NCBI RefSeq assembly: GCF_001638985.1
Contig: NW_017265151.1
Span: forward strand, 124,001-188,000
DNA: 64,000 nucleotides
Direction of reading: 5' to 3'
Origin: Phycomyces blakesleeanus NRRL 1555(-)
Lineage: Eukaryota > Mucoromycota > Mucoromycetes > Mucorales > Phycomycetaceae
The notes under the pieces were generated by a model. The model ran no database searches and was not told the DNA's origin. It worked only from the letters and a program-made list of their open reading frames with translations. Positions within the stretch are counted from its first letter, which is position 1. Each line of letters starts with the position of its first letter. This document shows, piece by piece, positions 1 through 12,100 of this stretch. A program made the position numbers and the translations under genes.

Positions 1-569
1 ATAAAATAAAATCTCTAAAAAGCAAGATTGGATCTGTTATACTGTATTATAAAAGATTCACAAATGTAATTCAATTAGGACTAACTTACTGAATTCACAT
101 AAGACTTCAATTGACATATGAAAAAGTACGTTTGTAAAATCCTAGGGGTCCTCAACACTATTAAACCTTCGCACGATTTGGAAAGCTTCATTAGCCAATG
201 ATACTGATTTAAATACCAACCATTCAATACCTTGATAGAAACCCAAACAAGTTTCTTTTTCTGGACTGAAAGTGACACTTAATATTTACCATGTATTTCA
301 TTGTCCTTGAAGGCTTTACATTATTTTTGTTATTATTTACTTGATAATTTTCTAATAAATCCATTCATAGCTTTGTAAGGGGTGATTGGAGCTGTGGCGT
401 ACGTAATTTTTTATCGGCTTAACCAATTGTAGAATATACATCCAAACAAACTATGAGAATAGTGGTCAGCACCTAGTACAGCCTTACGAGATACTATCTA
501 GATTTGATAAATCATACAGGTCTCCTGCAATTGTCTGGCGAGCTGACGAATACACTTCTTCCTTTTACC
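1..569. other. AT-rich intergenic/edge sequence
   Basis: No supported gene. The only open frame (minus strand, about 81-278) starts at a non-ATG codon, has no recognisable motif and cannot be tied to a gene beyond the left edge. The right part is the 5' region of the F-box gene. The open frame of that gene runs back to 504, but only through a TTG, so 504-569 is treated as untranslated. Confidence 0.5.
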
Positions 570-2429
570 ATGGCATCAACATTACCATTCGAGATCATTT
601 CCAACATTGCAGACTTACTTCCTAAAGAAGACCTAATTCATTGTATTCGGGTTTGCAGAGCATGGGTTACACCAGTTCAAGAGGTGCTATGGCACACAAT
701 AAAGATCAATAGCCCTACGAAACTTAACGCGATTTGTTACATACTCGCTAGCAAGAATAATACGAGTGGAATCAATCATTATACACGAAAGTTATTATTG
801 GTGGATGGCCTTGAAACGAGCGATACTCAGCTTCATCTTATTCAGTGTCATTTTCAGAATCTACAGCACCTCTTCATAGAAAGAAAGTGTCTAAGCGATC
901 ATGAGTTTGGAAAAATGGCTGATTGGAATATGTGGAAATTACTTGAAGAGCTGGATATCGACTTGGATGGATTGGACTCAGTTAATGCAAAGGACGAGTT
1001 TCTCAAGATTCTATCCTGTTTACCTAGCCTTGTAAGCTTGAATCTTACTCAATTCTGGCAAAAGAGAAACTTGGCATTTGAGTTGGGCGACTTTGAAGAG
1101 ATTCATACCCATTTACCACGCTTAAAAAATATGTCTCTTTCAATCGATATACATGTCTTGTCTGATGAAGACTGGCCTTGCATTCTTGCCGCAGAGCCAG
1201 CTCTGGACCTTACCCACTTTAAGCTTAAATTCGGTTGCATGAGCTATCGATGGTTATTCTATTTCGCACGCAAGTACCCAAACATATGCAATCTTGAATC
1301 AGAATTTTTTGAACACTACGCGCGCTCAAAGGAGGGTGAAGATGAGGCTATCATGATGTTCTCAAACGCTCCATCACTATTCTCTCACTTGAACACTGTT
1401 GACCTTAACACCGCGGGATATTTTGAGCGAATACACACTCTATTTTGGAAGATTTCTCAAGCGATTGACATGCCAATTAAAAATCTTAGCCATGCATTGG
1501 TTATATCTCCAAAGAAGGCTTATCTGGTTGAAGAGTCAGTTAATAAATACACGCATTCATTTTCTTCTACTCTTGAGACGCTTTCGATGAGATCCACTGT
1601 CCCTTCCAGTCATCTACGGCCCATTACACCAGAGTTCGAATACTGCCCCCGTCTAGTTGAATTAAATCTCGACAAATGTTTTTCGTCAATAGATTTGGAT
1701 TTTATCTTGAGTCGTTGCAAGGCATTAAAGATGCTGAAGATGAAAACGAACCTGGTTACAATCACCGTAGATGCACATTATACACCCGAAAGGCACAGTC
1801 TACAAGAGATTCATATATCTGGTGCAAGTATTGGTTCGCATGTCTTGAGCTATCTATCATTCCGTTGCAGACAGCTCAATTCTATGTATCTTGACAACGT
1901 AAAAATATTGGGCAATCTCTGTCCAGAATCAAAAAATATCAGGATCAAAATGCCTTACACTAGCCTAAAGGTTCTCTATTGCGACTATCTTTCATTTCAT
2001 CCAGCCGAAGATCCCAGGATAAATGACAACATGATTTCTATTCTACTCATTAATCAGACAGGAAATTCCCAATTTCCGGATGAAGATTTTATAATAGAAG
2101 ATATTGTTGCTCACAATCCCCCGTATTCTGCCAAGCTTGGTTGGTATCTCATATCCCGACATCCTGTGCCTACAGACAGCAAGCGTTTTGAAATGCGAAG
2201 GCTTCAAAAAGAAGAAACTGAACGTGCAACCGAGTGCTTTATTAAGTCTCAGAAAAGGCTCGATTTATCTAGTAATACAGATATCCAACACCCCGGTATA
2301 AAACACAGATTTGAGTATGAGTTTGATAAACGTCTTACTAATGGATATGCGACGATAATATTTAAGGATATTGCCGATATATATGTAAAACCAAATGTAG
2401 CCAAAGTTACTTGGGCTAAAATAAAATAA
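570..2429 (+). CDS. F-box protein with leucine-rich-repeat-like C-terminal region
   Basis: Predicted substrate receptor of an SCF (Skp1-Cullin-F-box) ubiquitin ligase. The single-exon frame from the ATG at 570 encodes about 619 aa. The open frame reaches back to 504 without another ATG, and the context at 570 (ACCATGG) is good. Residues 2-45 form a classic F-box: LPFEIISNIADLLPKEDL, then a VCRAW core and a tryptophan in VLWHTI. The rest has irregular Leu-rich segments such as LVSLNL, LVELNL and LKMLKM, typical of degenerate LRR F-box proteins. Such F-box/LRR genes are a large, fast-evolving family in Mucoromycota; the substrate cannot be predicted. It converges on the chitin synthase gene, with only about 215 nt between the stops. 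No frameshift or internal stop is visible. Confidence 0.8.
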   Translation: MASTLPFEIISNIADLLPKEDLIHCIRVCRAWVTPVQEVLWHTIKINSPTKLNAICYILASKNNTSGINHYTRKLLLVDGLETSDTQLHLIQCHFQNLQHLFIERKCLSDHEFGKMADWNMWKLLEELDIDLDGLDSVNAKDEFLKILSCLPSLVSLNLTQFWQKRNLAFELGDFEEIHTHLPRLKNMSLSIDIHVLSDEDWPCILAAEPALDLTHFKLKFGCMSYRWLFYFARKYPNICNLESEFFEHYARSKEGEDEAIMMFSNAPSLFSHLNTVDLNTAGYFERIHTLFWKISQAIDMPIKNLSHALVISPKKAYLVEESVNKYTHSFSSTLETLSMRSTVPSSHLRPITPEFEYCPRLVELNLDKCFSSIDLDFILSRCKALKMLKMKTNLVTITVDAHYTPERHSLQEIHISGASIGSHVLSYLSFRCRQLNSMYLDNVKILGNLCPESKNIRIKMPYTSLKVLYCDYLSFHPAEDPRINDNMISILLINQTGNSQFPDEDFIIEDIVAHNPPYSAKLGWYLISRHPVPTDSKRFEMRRLQKEETERATECFIKSQKRLDLSSNTDIQHPGIKHRFEYEFDKRLTNGYATIIFKDIADIYVKPNVAKVTWAKIK

Positions 2430-2645
2430 AGCTCTAGTGGCTTCCATTGCTTTATATATTACAAAATATATGCAGTTAATTGTCGCCTTTACTATTATAC
2501 TGGGGTTAATAGACCCACAGTCTTGGTTTGACTTTTATAAAACATAGACAAGTTAATACATGCTTGTAAGAAATATTTAAATAAAAAATATAAAGTCATA
2601 AAGAAGAATGAAGTGTTAAGAATTTTAAAGAGCTCAATACTTTTT

Positions 2646-5600
2646 TTATAAGCGAAAGCAACGCAATATGAGGTATAATAGACTTCCTATGAACCTAAAT
2701 GCACCAATGGCGGCTACAGCCCAGAGGATAAACCCAGTGTAAGAAATCCCGACTGCTTCTTCGTATGCTTTAGCAGTATCAACATTATAAGACGGCAACA
2801 AAGATTGAAGGCTTCCGCTTGTTATTAATGCAACAAGTAATGCATTGCATCCTATCCAGGTAAGCACTAGGCGTGTTCTGAACCCTTTGTAATAATCATC
2901 TTGCTTTGTTTTTGGCGGTCGACTCTTATATAGTATAGAATTGTTAATAAGATCTTCGATAATGAGCTCTTTCTTTTACCTCTCGTATTATTTCTGGTTT
3001 CTGCTGTAAATTTATCAAGGCGTTTTCGTAGTATGCATTTACTGTATCTGGGCTGTAGGATAGCTCCATTTCTACAGCCTCGATACCTTTTTCGTTGGTC
3101 GATGTGTGAGCTACACCCAAATCCATTTGTAGCGTATTATCTCCTTTAGTTCCCCAGCTGACATCATGAGTATTACAAAATGCATAGACATTCAAGATGT
3201 TGATATATGTTGGCAGCAGTAACAAATACTGCAAGAAACTAGAAAACATATGCCACGGATCCATATATAGCAGACTAGATATTACATAGAGGCCATATGT
3301 CGATGCCAAAGACACAACCACATTACAGAAGTTGGATTGTCGCATCATGATTAAAATGTTTCCCATTGCACCTTCCTTGTTCCATTCTTCTGACTCTGTA
3401 CCATGTCGAATGCTCTGGTATGACATCCAGCCACCTGCAAAGAGAATATAAGTCATTATGAGACTATATGCCATTACAGAAATAATGAACATCCATTTTG
3501 ATCTATAGGTATATTAATGTACATATATATATATGTGTGTGTTAGCCTACACTTATATGTATATACAATATCCCATTACCCTTGAGGTCTGTTTCCCATT
3601 GAGCAGATGAATGCAACAACAAGTAAGAACATATAGAGTCCTCGTAAGAGTTGAAACATTATATTGCCCCATCCACCTCCAAACGGATCCATCTCCGGAC
3701 TTGTAAGGGATTTAGTTACAAAGTAAAATGTAAGATAAAAGTTGGCCTGCAAATCAAACAATCATCAAATACGAGCCAATACTGCTTTAACAAAACTTAC
3801 CATGCCAAGCCAACTAAAAATCAAGCTTATGAAATTAAATATGAATTCTAATGTTAATGCAAGCTTTCGGCTCATAGTATGATTTGTACTCCAGATACGT
3901 TGAAAGTGATAAAGTGAGTATACCGCAGCAAAAAAACTGCCATTCAACCAACGCCTCCTCTGGGATATGAATTCTGGTAATTGGTCTGGACAGTCAGTCT
4001 CACCAAACGCACTCTGCACATACTTTAGCACCCATTTTTGATGTTTTTTAGCCAACAGTTCAAAGCATAGGATTCGATCCTCAGCAAGGTACATATTGGC
4101 TGTAAATATATCCGAGTCTCCACTATTCTCATGCCCTTCACCAAGAAAGTATTTCTGTAACGGACCTAGAATAATTGAAACCATAAATCCAATATATATT
4201 TTTCATTTGCATTTTCATTTGCATTTTCTTAATATCACATAAAAGGAATAATTAATCTTACCGTTTCCATAAGCATCGTTTTGCAAAGCTGCATATCGAT
4301 ACGCCGAAAATGCGCCTGGCAATACGGAAATATATCCAAATACACTTTCAAGTGGTTTATCAAGAATATTTGACATTTTGTACTCAAAGTTCTGGGCTGC
4401 AACCAAGGGGTTTAATAGATCCAAACAAGCAGTTCCTTTCATCACACAGATTTCGCCGCATGCACCCCCGACATTTTCATTAGTAGCAAATGCCTTCCAG
4501 AGGTGATAGATTGATGTGTTCCCGGGTCTAGTTCCAACATCCAACAGAACACAAATATTGGGGTTCAAGACTGTCCCAAATGCATTGAAAAACCACCGAT
4601 GAGAATTGATCTTCTTTGCGTTTTGTTCTTTGAGGCAAAAAAGGGTTTGGACCGGCACAATTCCTTTTTCAGCGCCCTTGATTTTCATGTCTGAGTCTAT
4701 AGATAGCTGTGTGGTGTACTGCATTGTGTGATAAGGAGGTAGGCAAGTAGATTGGTATATAATGTGTAAGATCCGATGACACATAAACAATCATATATAC
4801 ATTATATGCATGTTTGTTCTTGCACTCACTTCGTACAGATGCGCTTGAACAGGCTTGTCATTAACCATATTTTTGGCCACACCTTTTTGATATATTCCCA
4901 TTGTTGTCAGCACATCCAAGACACGAGGATCGCATTTCTGGCGCCCGTCTGCTACAATACACACTACTACCTTTTTCCATCCTTCTGCGTTCCATACGCG
5001 TGAACGAGAGCGAGAGCAAAGGTGGGCAATATTCTTCATCACACCATGCATTGTCCGACAGAACAAGACCTCGTCTTCCTAAAAGAAAGAAAAAAAAAGA
5101 AATCCACACACATTTTAGTTGAATTCACAAATGAAGTAATATTTGTTTTGGCAATAATTTACGTTGTACATTGTCATTACGATAAATAGCTCTGTCTGTC
5201 TTTGCATACACTGAGGACGTAGTGTGTATCCACTTGTTGCAAATGCATCTGGATCACATGTGACAGCAGTGTAGCGCATCTGGCTAAACTCTTTGTCCTT
5301 GCGTGCACTTGCTTCCAGAAGACGTGCAGGTACAGGACAGTCCAGTACCAGGTTTCCGTTGACCAATTCGACCGTCGTAGTCTTTCGCGGTAAAGATGGA
5401 TTTACAAATCCACCTACCATTTGGGTCATAGGCGGTAAGCTTGACACATTAGGCCCACTACTACTCGGACCACCTGCATGATAATGGTTATGGGGGGTTG
5501 GGAACCCGGTGTACAGAATAGGCCCGTAATTATTGTTGGTTTTTGGGGTAGGTGGGCAAAAATGGGGAGCTAGAGATTCACGTAAAGGGTGTCGATCGGG

Positions 5601-5885
5601 AAGATAGTGCTGCATAGTGGGCGTGGGTGCGGCAGAAGTGGCTGTATTTTTTGCTGTGGTTGCATACACAGCAGCAGGATGGGACTGTACACTTGGCATG
5701 GCCAAAAAAGGGTGTAAATGTTGGTTTTTGAAACGATGTCCAGGTGTAGAGAGCGTATGTGCTTGATCAGAGGCTTCCATATTTGTTGAAACAGGGACTA
5801 CTTTTGGTGATAGAGTGCGTAAGTGAGACTGAATAATATGTGGAGATTGATAATTGTGAAGATATCCGTGCTCGTCGCTGGCCAT
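2646..5885 (-). CDS. Chitin synthase (division 1, class I-III type)
   Basis: Membrane processive glycosyltransferase (GT2) that polymerises UDP-GlcNAc into cell-wall chitin. Seven exons on the minus strand: 5885-5163, 5078-4830, 4718-4262, 4165-3801, 3746-3580, 3502-2980, 2924-2646, giving 920 aa. All introns are GT-AG. The last (55 nt, with a TTAAC branch site) must be removed to join REIIRE to [18 protein letters not shown], the usual C-terminal junction of the family. Residues 1-about 165 are Pro/Ser/His-rich and probably disordered. Then come [15 protein letters not shown] (chitin synthase N domain), QNFEY near 433-437, [10 protein letters not shown] near 457-466, EDR near 505-507 and the catalytic QRRRW near 545-549, followed by several membrane helices. 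The length is normal for the family. Class I, II or III cannot be settled by eye. All catalytic motifs are intact. Confidence 0.93.
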
Positions 5886-6702
5886 GTCAATTAGGTAAAG
5901 GTATAGATATATAAATATAAATATAAATATATATATATATGGGTATGTATATGAAAGGAGAAGAAGGTCAGGACAAGATCATCAAAATAATTTATGCTCT
6001 AGGTCTGCTTGTTTTCCTTTTCATTCCTTCAGCCTCTTTTATAGACATTTTGCTTGTATCCCAAAATAATAATAACGAAGAAAGTTCTTTTTTGACCCCT
6101 TTATAATTCCATTTTAATAATCACTTCTATATATATATATATACATAGTGATAAAAATAATAATACTTGCTTGGAATAATTCTTATTTTACTGCAACTGA
6201 TAATGATTAAAGGTTGGTCTACTGCTAATATTACCAATAAAGTACAATTATATATTATATGTTGAATTCTTATTCAAGTCAAACATTCTCAATCCGTTCA
6301 TACTATGACTTTAACAGAGGCGCATATTATCTCAATGTCTAGATTACAAACCAGACCAGATCCGTCGCCTGCCAAAGATCATGTCATACATTTTCAACCC
6401 TCTCTATCTCTCTTACACCCCCTCTTTTTTTTTGAACAGTAACAAAAGATAATTAAGATAATAATATGAGGTACACAAACGTAAAGAGATCGTACGACCT
6501 CGTTTATCTCTTAAATCAAATTGTCCAATTTTCGGGTTCAATTCTTCCACTCAATAACACTTCATTAATTAAATAAAGGTGCGATACGATGCGACATAAA
6601 GCGATAGAGAAACTGTATTTCTTTGTCATTTGTTATTTCTTTTTATTGTACTGAAATTGATTCTGACAGTCGAGCTCGATAGATAAAGAATAATTTCGTA
6701 AT
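5886..6702. other. Intergenic region upstream of chitin synthase and downstream of RPL12
   Basis: Both neighbours are on the minus strand, so this holds the chitin synthase promoter and 5' leader and the RPL12 3' end. It contains short AT dinucleotide tracts (near 5925-5940 and 6127-6143) and pyrimidine-rich stretches (near 6400-6435). No ORF with coding character and no recognisable RNA gene. Confidence 0.5.
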
Positions 6703-7444
6703 TTATTTCTCCTGCAAAAGAAAAAGAAAAATATAGAAAAAAATTGGTATTAGATAAATGGTAAAACATACAACAAAAATCTTCGTATGAAACTAAACAC
6801 AGAAAAATTAACTTACGGGGATCTCGACTTCACCAGCATCAATAGCGTCGCACAAGTCCTTGGGGCTCTGACCATCAACGGTGCAACCAACAGAGTTGGC
6901 GGTACCGAGGATCTCCTTGACAGTACCCTTAAGCTCACGAGCAAGGGACTTGAAGCGCATGGTGCGGGCAACATCGATAATAGCCTCGAGGGAGACGTTA
7001 CCGCTGTGCTTGATGTTCTTCTCCTTCTTGCGATCTCTTGGGGGCTCGTTCAAAGCCTTGATGACAAGGGAAGAGGCGGAGGGAACAACGGAGACCTGGG
7101 CCTGGCGGTTCTGGATGGTCAACTGAACGGTGACACGGAGACCCTTCCATTCCTTGGTACCCTTGGCGATATCTTCTCCGACCTTCTTGGGAGACAAACC
7201 GAGGGGACCGATCTTGGGAGCGAGAGCAGAAGAAGCACCGACCTCACCACCTTTATTTTTGTTAATGTATTTGAAATGGATGTAAAGATAATTAGTTTTT
7301 TATGCTCAAATGACATTCTCGACATTTGGACCACCAAGTCCAAAAGGAAAGACAAAAAAAATTAGATAAATAATAGGCAAAAAACTTACCAGTGGCGCGA
7401 AGGTAGATGATCTTAACCTCAGAAGGATCAAACTTGGGAGGCAT
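6703..7444 (-). CDS. RPL12: 60S ribosomal protein L12 (uL11)
   Basis: Large-subunit protein that binds the GTPase-associated rRNA at the base of the P-stalk. Three exons: 7444-7390, 7250-6817 and a 9-nt coding terminal exon 6711-6703, giving 165 aa, the standard length. It starts [20 protein letters not shown]; the body carries [18 protein letters not shown], then [20 protein letters not shown] and [13 protein letters not shown], all eukaryotic uL11 hallmarks. The final exon supplies only Glu-Lys-stop after EIP, matching the EIPE-type end seen in fungal orthologues. Read-through of the last intron would instead give VS-stop. A tract of preferred codons (AAG, GGT, GCC/GCT) is consistent with high expression. 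The sequence upstream of the ATG could carry a leader intron, but this was not resolved. Confidence 0.95.
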
Positions 7445-7784
7445 CTAGTGTGGTGATGTAAGAGAGGTTCATGGCAATATTGAATAAGTATCGGACAGAT
7501 GGATGCATTGATTTTCACACTGCTTTTACCTTGATAGTTTGAAAAGGAAGGTGCAATAACTTCACAGCCTAGCATTCATTACATGAGTAATATTTAATCC
7601 CCGATAGGGAGATGCGGGCCGGACTGCCATTCGCATTTTGCTTATGAATATAAAAAAATATAAAAAAAATGTATATATATTTATATAAAAATTGGGCCTC
7701 CATTTTCTATGGTTCTGACACTTTACTTTTATGGTATCGAGTAACTGGATTTTCCAAAAGAAATAATAAAAAAAAATTATCGCA

Positions 7785-8125
7785 TTTTTGAAAAGATTTG
7801 TAACAAGATTCTATAGCTTCTCTCTTATTCTTTATCTATTTATCTATTTCAACTTTTGAATCGTTTTTAAATCTGCTCACATATATCGGCAAAGAAACAC
7901 TGTAGATTAGCACAATGGCTATATTTACTTCCATACAAGAGCTAGATAATAGTAATATATTAAGGATTAATAAAGACAGACAATTGAAACGAGCTTTAAC
8001 ATTTACTGCATTATATAATATTATGAAAACCAATCGCAGTTTCTTTAGCAAATAAAACACTATTCTGTGGGGAGCAATATAATAAGGAGATATTGGATCA
8101 AGAGAAGAAATTTGTAAAGACTTTG
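7785..8125 (+). repeat. Left arm of a ~340-bp imperfect inverted repeat
   Basis: Read on the plus strand this matches the reverse complement of 8595-8930 over its whole length with scattered substitutions. Shared blocks include GTAACAAGAT, TAGCTTCTCTCTT, GAATCGTTTTTAAA, GAAACGAGCT and TATTGGATCAAGAGAA. It carries an ATG ORF at 7916-8056 beginning MAIFTSIQEL with LKRAL.F.ALYN; after its stop the homology to the other arm continues in the same frame through two further stops. The arms are about 470 bp apart. Confidence 0.75.
7916..8056 (+). pseudogene. Short ORF in left repeat arm, probably truncated copy of an unknown coding exon
   Basis: 46-codon frame starting MAIFTSIQELDNSN and containing RQLKRALTFTALYNIMKTN. 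The opposite arm encodes the equivalent MTLFTFLQELENIN with KTLKRAVAFLALYNTVKTD. Similarity continues beyond the stop at 8056 as IGSRE plus following residues, so the left copy appears interrupted. I do not recognise the family. Protein-level conservation between the arms suggests former coding function, but an unconstrained duplicated repeat is also possible. Confidence 0.35.
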
Positions 8126-8562
8126 AGCCCAACTATGTAAAAGAGTTAATCCAAACAACATTCATCTTATATCAGTAATACTCAATAAGCGGTATAACAA
8201 GGGAATAACTGGCGATAATCGTATTTTGAATATATATATACACGCCTTTGGTTAATAATCATGCCATTTGACAGTAAACATTCCGTTGCAATATTTAATC
8301 CTTTGATTATATGATTCATACGATATTTAATCCTGAGGTTTTGTAAAGCTCATTCAGTGTATATCAAATATTTAAGTAATTGCTTAAACAATGCTTAAAT
8401 TATATCCATGATTAAATTTTCTATTTTCCATGCACTTTGTAATTCTAGTATTGAATACATGTAAGCTGGGAGCAAATAGCACAATGTATAGATGTTATAT
8501 ATATATATCAGTAGCTATGTTACTAAACCATGTCCTCTTGCACTCAATATACTTAATAACGA

Positions 8563-8796
8563 TTAAAATCTCGTTATAGTAATAAAAATATCGGATTGAT
8601 CTCCCAAGTCTCTGCGCATTTTTTCTCTTGATCCAATATGTCTTATTATATTATTTTTTTTTTTGCTGGAGTAGCTGTAATCGGTTTTCACAGTATTATA
8701 CAATGCAAGAAATGCTACAGCTCGTTTCAAGGTTTTGTATTGATTACTCTTGTTATTAATGTTCTCCAGTTCTTGTAGGAAAGTAAATAGAGTCAT
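8563..8796 (-). CDS. Hypothetical 77-aa protein in right repeat arm
   Basis: ATG-started minus-strand frame beginning MTLFTFLQELENINNKSN, then TLKRAVAFLALYNTVKTD, a Lys-rich stretch and HIGSREKMRRDLGDQ. It is the uninterrupted counterpart of the broken ORF at 7916 in the opposite arm. It is Lys/Arg-rich with no signal peptide or membrane segment. Not recognised; it may be a fragment of a larger, possibly mobile-element-derived gene. No splice-linked neighbour exons were found. Confidence 0.3.
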   Translation of the reverse strand: MTLFTFLQELENINNKSNQYKTLKRAVAFLALYNTVKTDYSYSSKKKNNIIRHIGSREKMRRDLGDQSDIFITITRF

Positions 8797-8930
8797 TGTG
8801 TTAATCTACAATGTTTTATTGCCGAGATGTGTGTCCAACTTTAAAAACGATTCAAAAGTCTTTTATTTAAAAAAAAACAGCAAGAGAGAAGCTATAGGAT
8901 CTTGTTACAATACTTTTTACAAAAAGAAGT
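8595..8930 (-). repeat. Right arm of a ~340-bp imperfect inverted repeat
   Basis: Reverse-complement partner of 7785-8125 (see that entry for shared blocks). No target-site duplication or transposase gene was recognised at the outer ends, so assignment to a transposon class is not supported from the sequence alone. Confidence 0.75.
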
Positions 8931-9111
8931 CTGTATGCGTTTACAACAATATAGACGTCACTTTATTTGGGTAAAGCAACCGTGAGGTGCGCACAGAGAT
9001 TCCGAATCCTTTTCCGGGCTGGAACCGGCTGGGTCCGTTTTCTTTCCAGACAGACAGACAGACAGAGTAGCTGCTCCTTTTTAATATTCCTTTTTTTACT
9101 TTTTATGCACC

Positions 9112-12100
9112 ATGAGTGACGGATTGCTTAGAAGGCATGCCCACATGAATTCAGGTAAAAGAAGATTATCAATAAAAAAATAGAGTAGAATAACCACGTA
9201 TATAAGTATATATCAAAATAGTTGTACCTTTTCATTCTTTATCATGTTGAGGTCTATCAATTTGCCTAAACTTGGTTTACATAAATAATAATAATAACAA
9301 TAATCATTGCATAATACAGGTGTCATCCCAGCATCTGTTGAAGAACTTGCTCAAAAGCATGATGTACTTTTTCAGAAATATTCTCAGTAATGTCACTCTT
9401 GAGATGATAATGATCGTTCATCTCTAAACTACTTTTACTTGTTCTTGTACAACAAATACAGACTTAAGGCTCGGCATGTCGTATTGAAAAACGCCGTCAT
9501 CAAGGCATGCTTATTATTATTATATATACATATAAATATATATATATATACTTATACATACATACAAACATATGTATTAAGGTACATAAGAGTCATGTGT
9601 ACTGCGGGTCTAACTCTGCTAGTTTAGGAAAAATCTAATAATGCTGTCCTTCACGGAAACGTCAAAGAAAAAGAGAAAGAACTGAGAAAGGTTGGAGACT
9701 TTTATGTGTACAATACTTGTACGATTAAATAACTAAAAAAAAGAAATTATGTGTATGTTAGCTACAAGAGCAGCTTGACCTTTTAGCATTTCACAACGAA
9801 AGGCTCACCAAGCGTATCGATGCCTTCCAAGAGGGAGATACTGTAAGAAATTCTTTTTTTTTGGAAACATTGACTTGTTAATGGCTTTTATAAATAAATG
9901 ATAATCGAGTTGGTATACTAAAGCTTCTTTTTTTCTTTTACTCAAATTATAATAATTATATAGAAAGGATCTCATTTTTCTCTTCTTGGTGGACCCGTAA
10001 AAAAAGAACTCGAAAAAAGTACACAGGCATTGGATGCTGCGAATCAAGATCTTGCAAAGAAAATTGAAGATAATGGTAAAAAAAAACGATAGAAATGAAG
10101 AATATTTTGGAATGGGACAAATTTGCAAACATATGAACAAATATTATCAAATAGAACGTCTTCATGAAGAGCTGTCAGAGGTCAATCATATCTATACAGA
10201 ACATGCCAACAGACTACATGCTCAAATTTCAGAATATGAGAGAAAAATCGAGGAAATGCAAATGGAAACGTCTACTTTACAGAGTGAACGAAGAAATCAG
10301 GCTGTTGCTCTAAAGAACGATAAGGCTACTCTACGAAACGAACTAGAACGGCTTCAAGCTGAACTTCAAGAGTAAGTAAACCTTGATTCAATTTACTCGA
10401 CTTGCTAAAAAAAATATCTGTACCTTTAGAAAAAATCGAATTCTTGGGGAAAATGAAAACCACATGCGACAGGGGGATGTGCATTTGGTAGAAGAAATTA
10501 ACAGTCTTCGTGGCATACTACTTGCAAAGGCAGGGGATGTAGAAGGAAGAGATACAGATGAGTTGTTTGAAAACGTAAGTTTGCTACTATAGTGTGTGTA
10601 GAGATATTCAATAACAAGATTGGATTTTGACGGATTTTTATATGCAGAAAAAACTAGATCAAATAATTCCTGCCTGTGATGCCCTGCGAATCTTGGAAGA
10701 GCAAGCTAAAAATTACATTTACGCTCTTCGTGAACAGGTAAAAAAGTGGTAACTTTGTTTTTTTTAGAAAGAGTAAAGTTGAATTGAAAATTGACTAAAA
10801 GAAAAAAAAATCTCCCTTTTATACTCCATTTTTTGAATGTTGAACTTACAGACAACCCTCAAAGGTTTACCGCATGAAATTGCTGAGAAGCTAAGAATTT
10901 CCAGTGAGACCTGGTCAGAAGAAGTCCAGAAATTAGCACAGGCATTAGAAGAATCTGAAAGTAAGTTTTAATATTATATATTATCATTAAATGAAATTTT
11001 TATTTATTTATATGTTTGTTCTCTTTCGTTTCCTCCAGCCAAAGCAAAATCTTTGTCGGAAAATTCTACCAAAAACAGTCAAAAAATCGAACAACAGACT
11101 GCAGAATATATTTCAAAAATTGCAGACCTTGAAAAGACTATGAACGAACTTCAAGCAAAACTACACGACCAGGAGCAACTGGAGAGAGTAAAGCAATTGG
11201 AAATCAAGAACGGTGAACTCGAGAGTCGTATAAAACAGCAGGAGCATGAGCTAGAAAAAACACTCCAAGAACTAGAAAATATCCGATCCATCCCACTTCC
11301 TGTAAAAGAAGACGTAATACCCAAAGAAACAAAGGATCAAGAGGTCCAGGTTAATATCGAACTTCCTGTTCCTTCTCCTGTTGCCGAGGAAGTAACTCAA
11401 ACAGAAGAAAAAGAAAAGGAAGACGAAAAGGAAGAACCATATGTATATCCTCAGGCAGTAATTGAATCTAAAGAATCCATAAAATCAGAGACAAGCTCTT
11501 CAGAAGATGAAGACGTTTTTGTATACCGCGGCAAAGACTCTTTGCCGGAGCCAGAGAATAAGGCGAGAGACGAGAAACTGGTGGTTGAATCTCTTCCTAT
11601 TCCCGTTAAAGTACAACCAATATCTCAAGGAGATGATGAGATAGATACCCAAAAGTCTGAAGAAACAGAATCTGTAAATGCAGATTCAGAAAAAGATTAC
11701 GTGACACCTGAAAGTGTTGCTGCAAGAGAGGCTACTCTTAAAAATTATTATGAAATGCAAATACGACAATTGACAGAAAAGGTCAGTAGAAATGTGCATC
11801 TAATTTTGTTTTTTTGAGCATTTCTTAAAGAATACAAGCTAATATATATTTATAGTTGCAAATGGCTGACAGCAAGGCAGTACGATTCTGCAAGACTGCC
11901 AATATACTAAAAGAGAGGCTGGTAGAAAGCGAAAAAGAAGCAGAGAAAGAGAGTGAGAGATACAAACAACATGCTCAAGAAAAAATAAAGAAACTCCAGA
12001 ATGATATTAATATATTAAAGGTAACGGAAGAATCCATGAATTTAATTATATAGGATATAGTATATATGTACTCCAAAGATGAACATTTTATGCTTATTAT

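Larger units (their letters stand above)
7445..9111. other. Intergenic region between divergent RPL12 and PPP1R21-like genes
   Basis: Apart from the inverted repeat at about 7785-8930, this holds the RPL12 promoter (right of 7444) and the promoter of the PPP1R21-like gene (left of 9112). The latter includes a GACA run at about 9047-9065 and a GC-richer patch at 8975-9045. AT microsatellite at about 8497-8508. Confidence 0.5.

Noticed and set aside
504..569. N-terminal extension of the F-box protein (22 residues)
   Set aside because: The only upstream start in frame is TTG; the ATG at 570 has a good context and begins right at the F-box.
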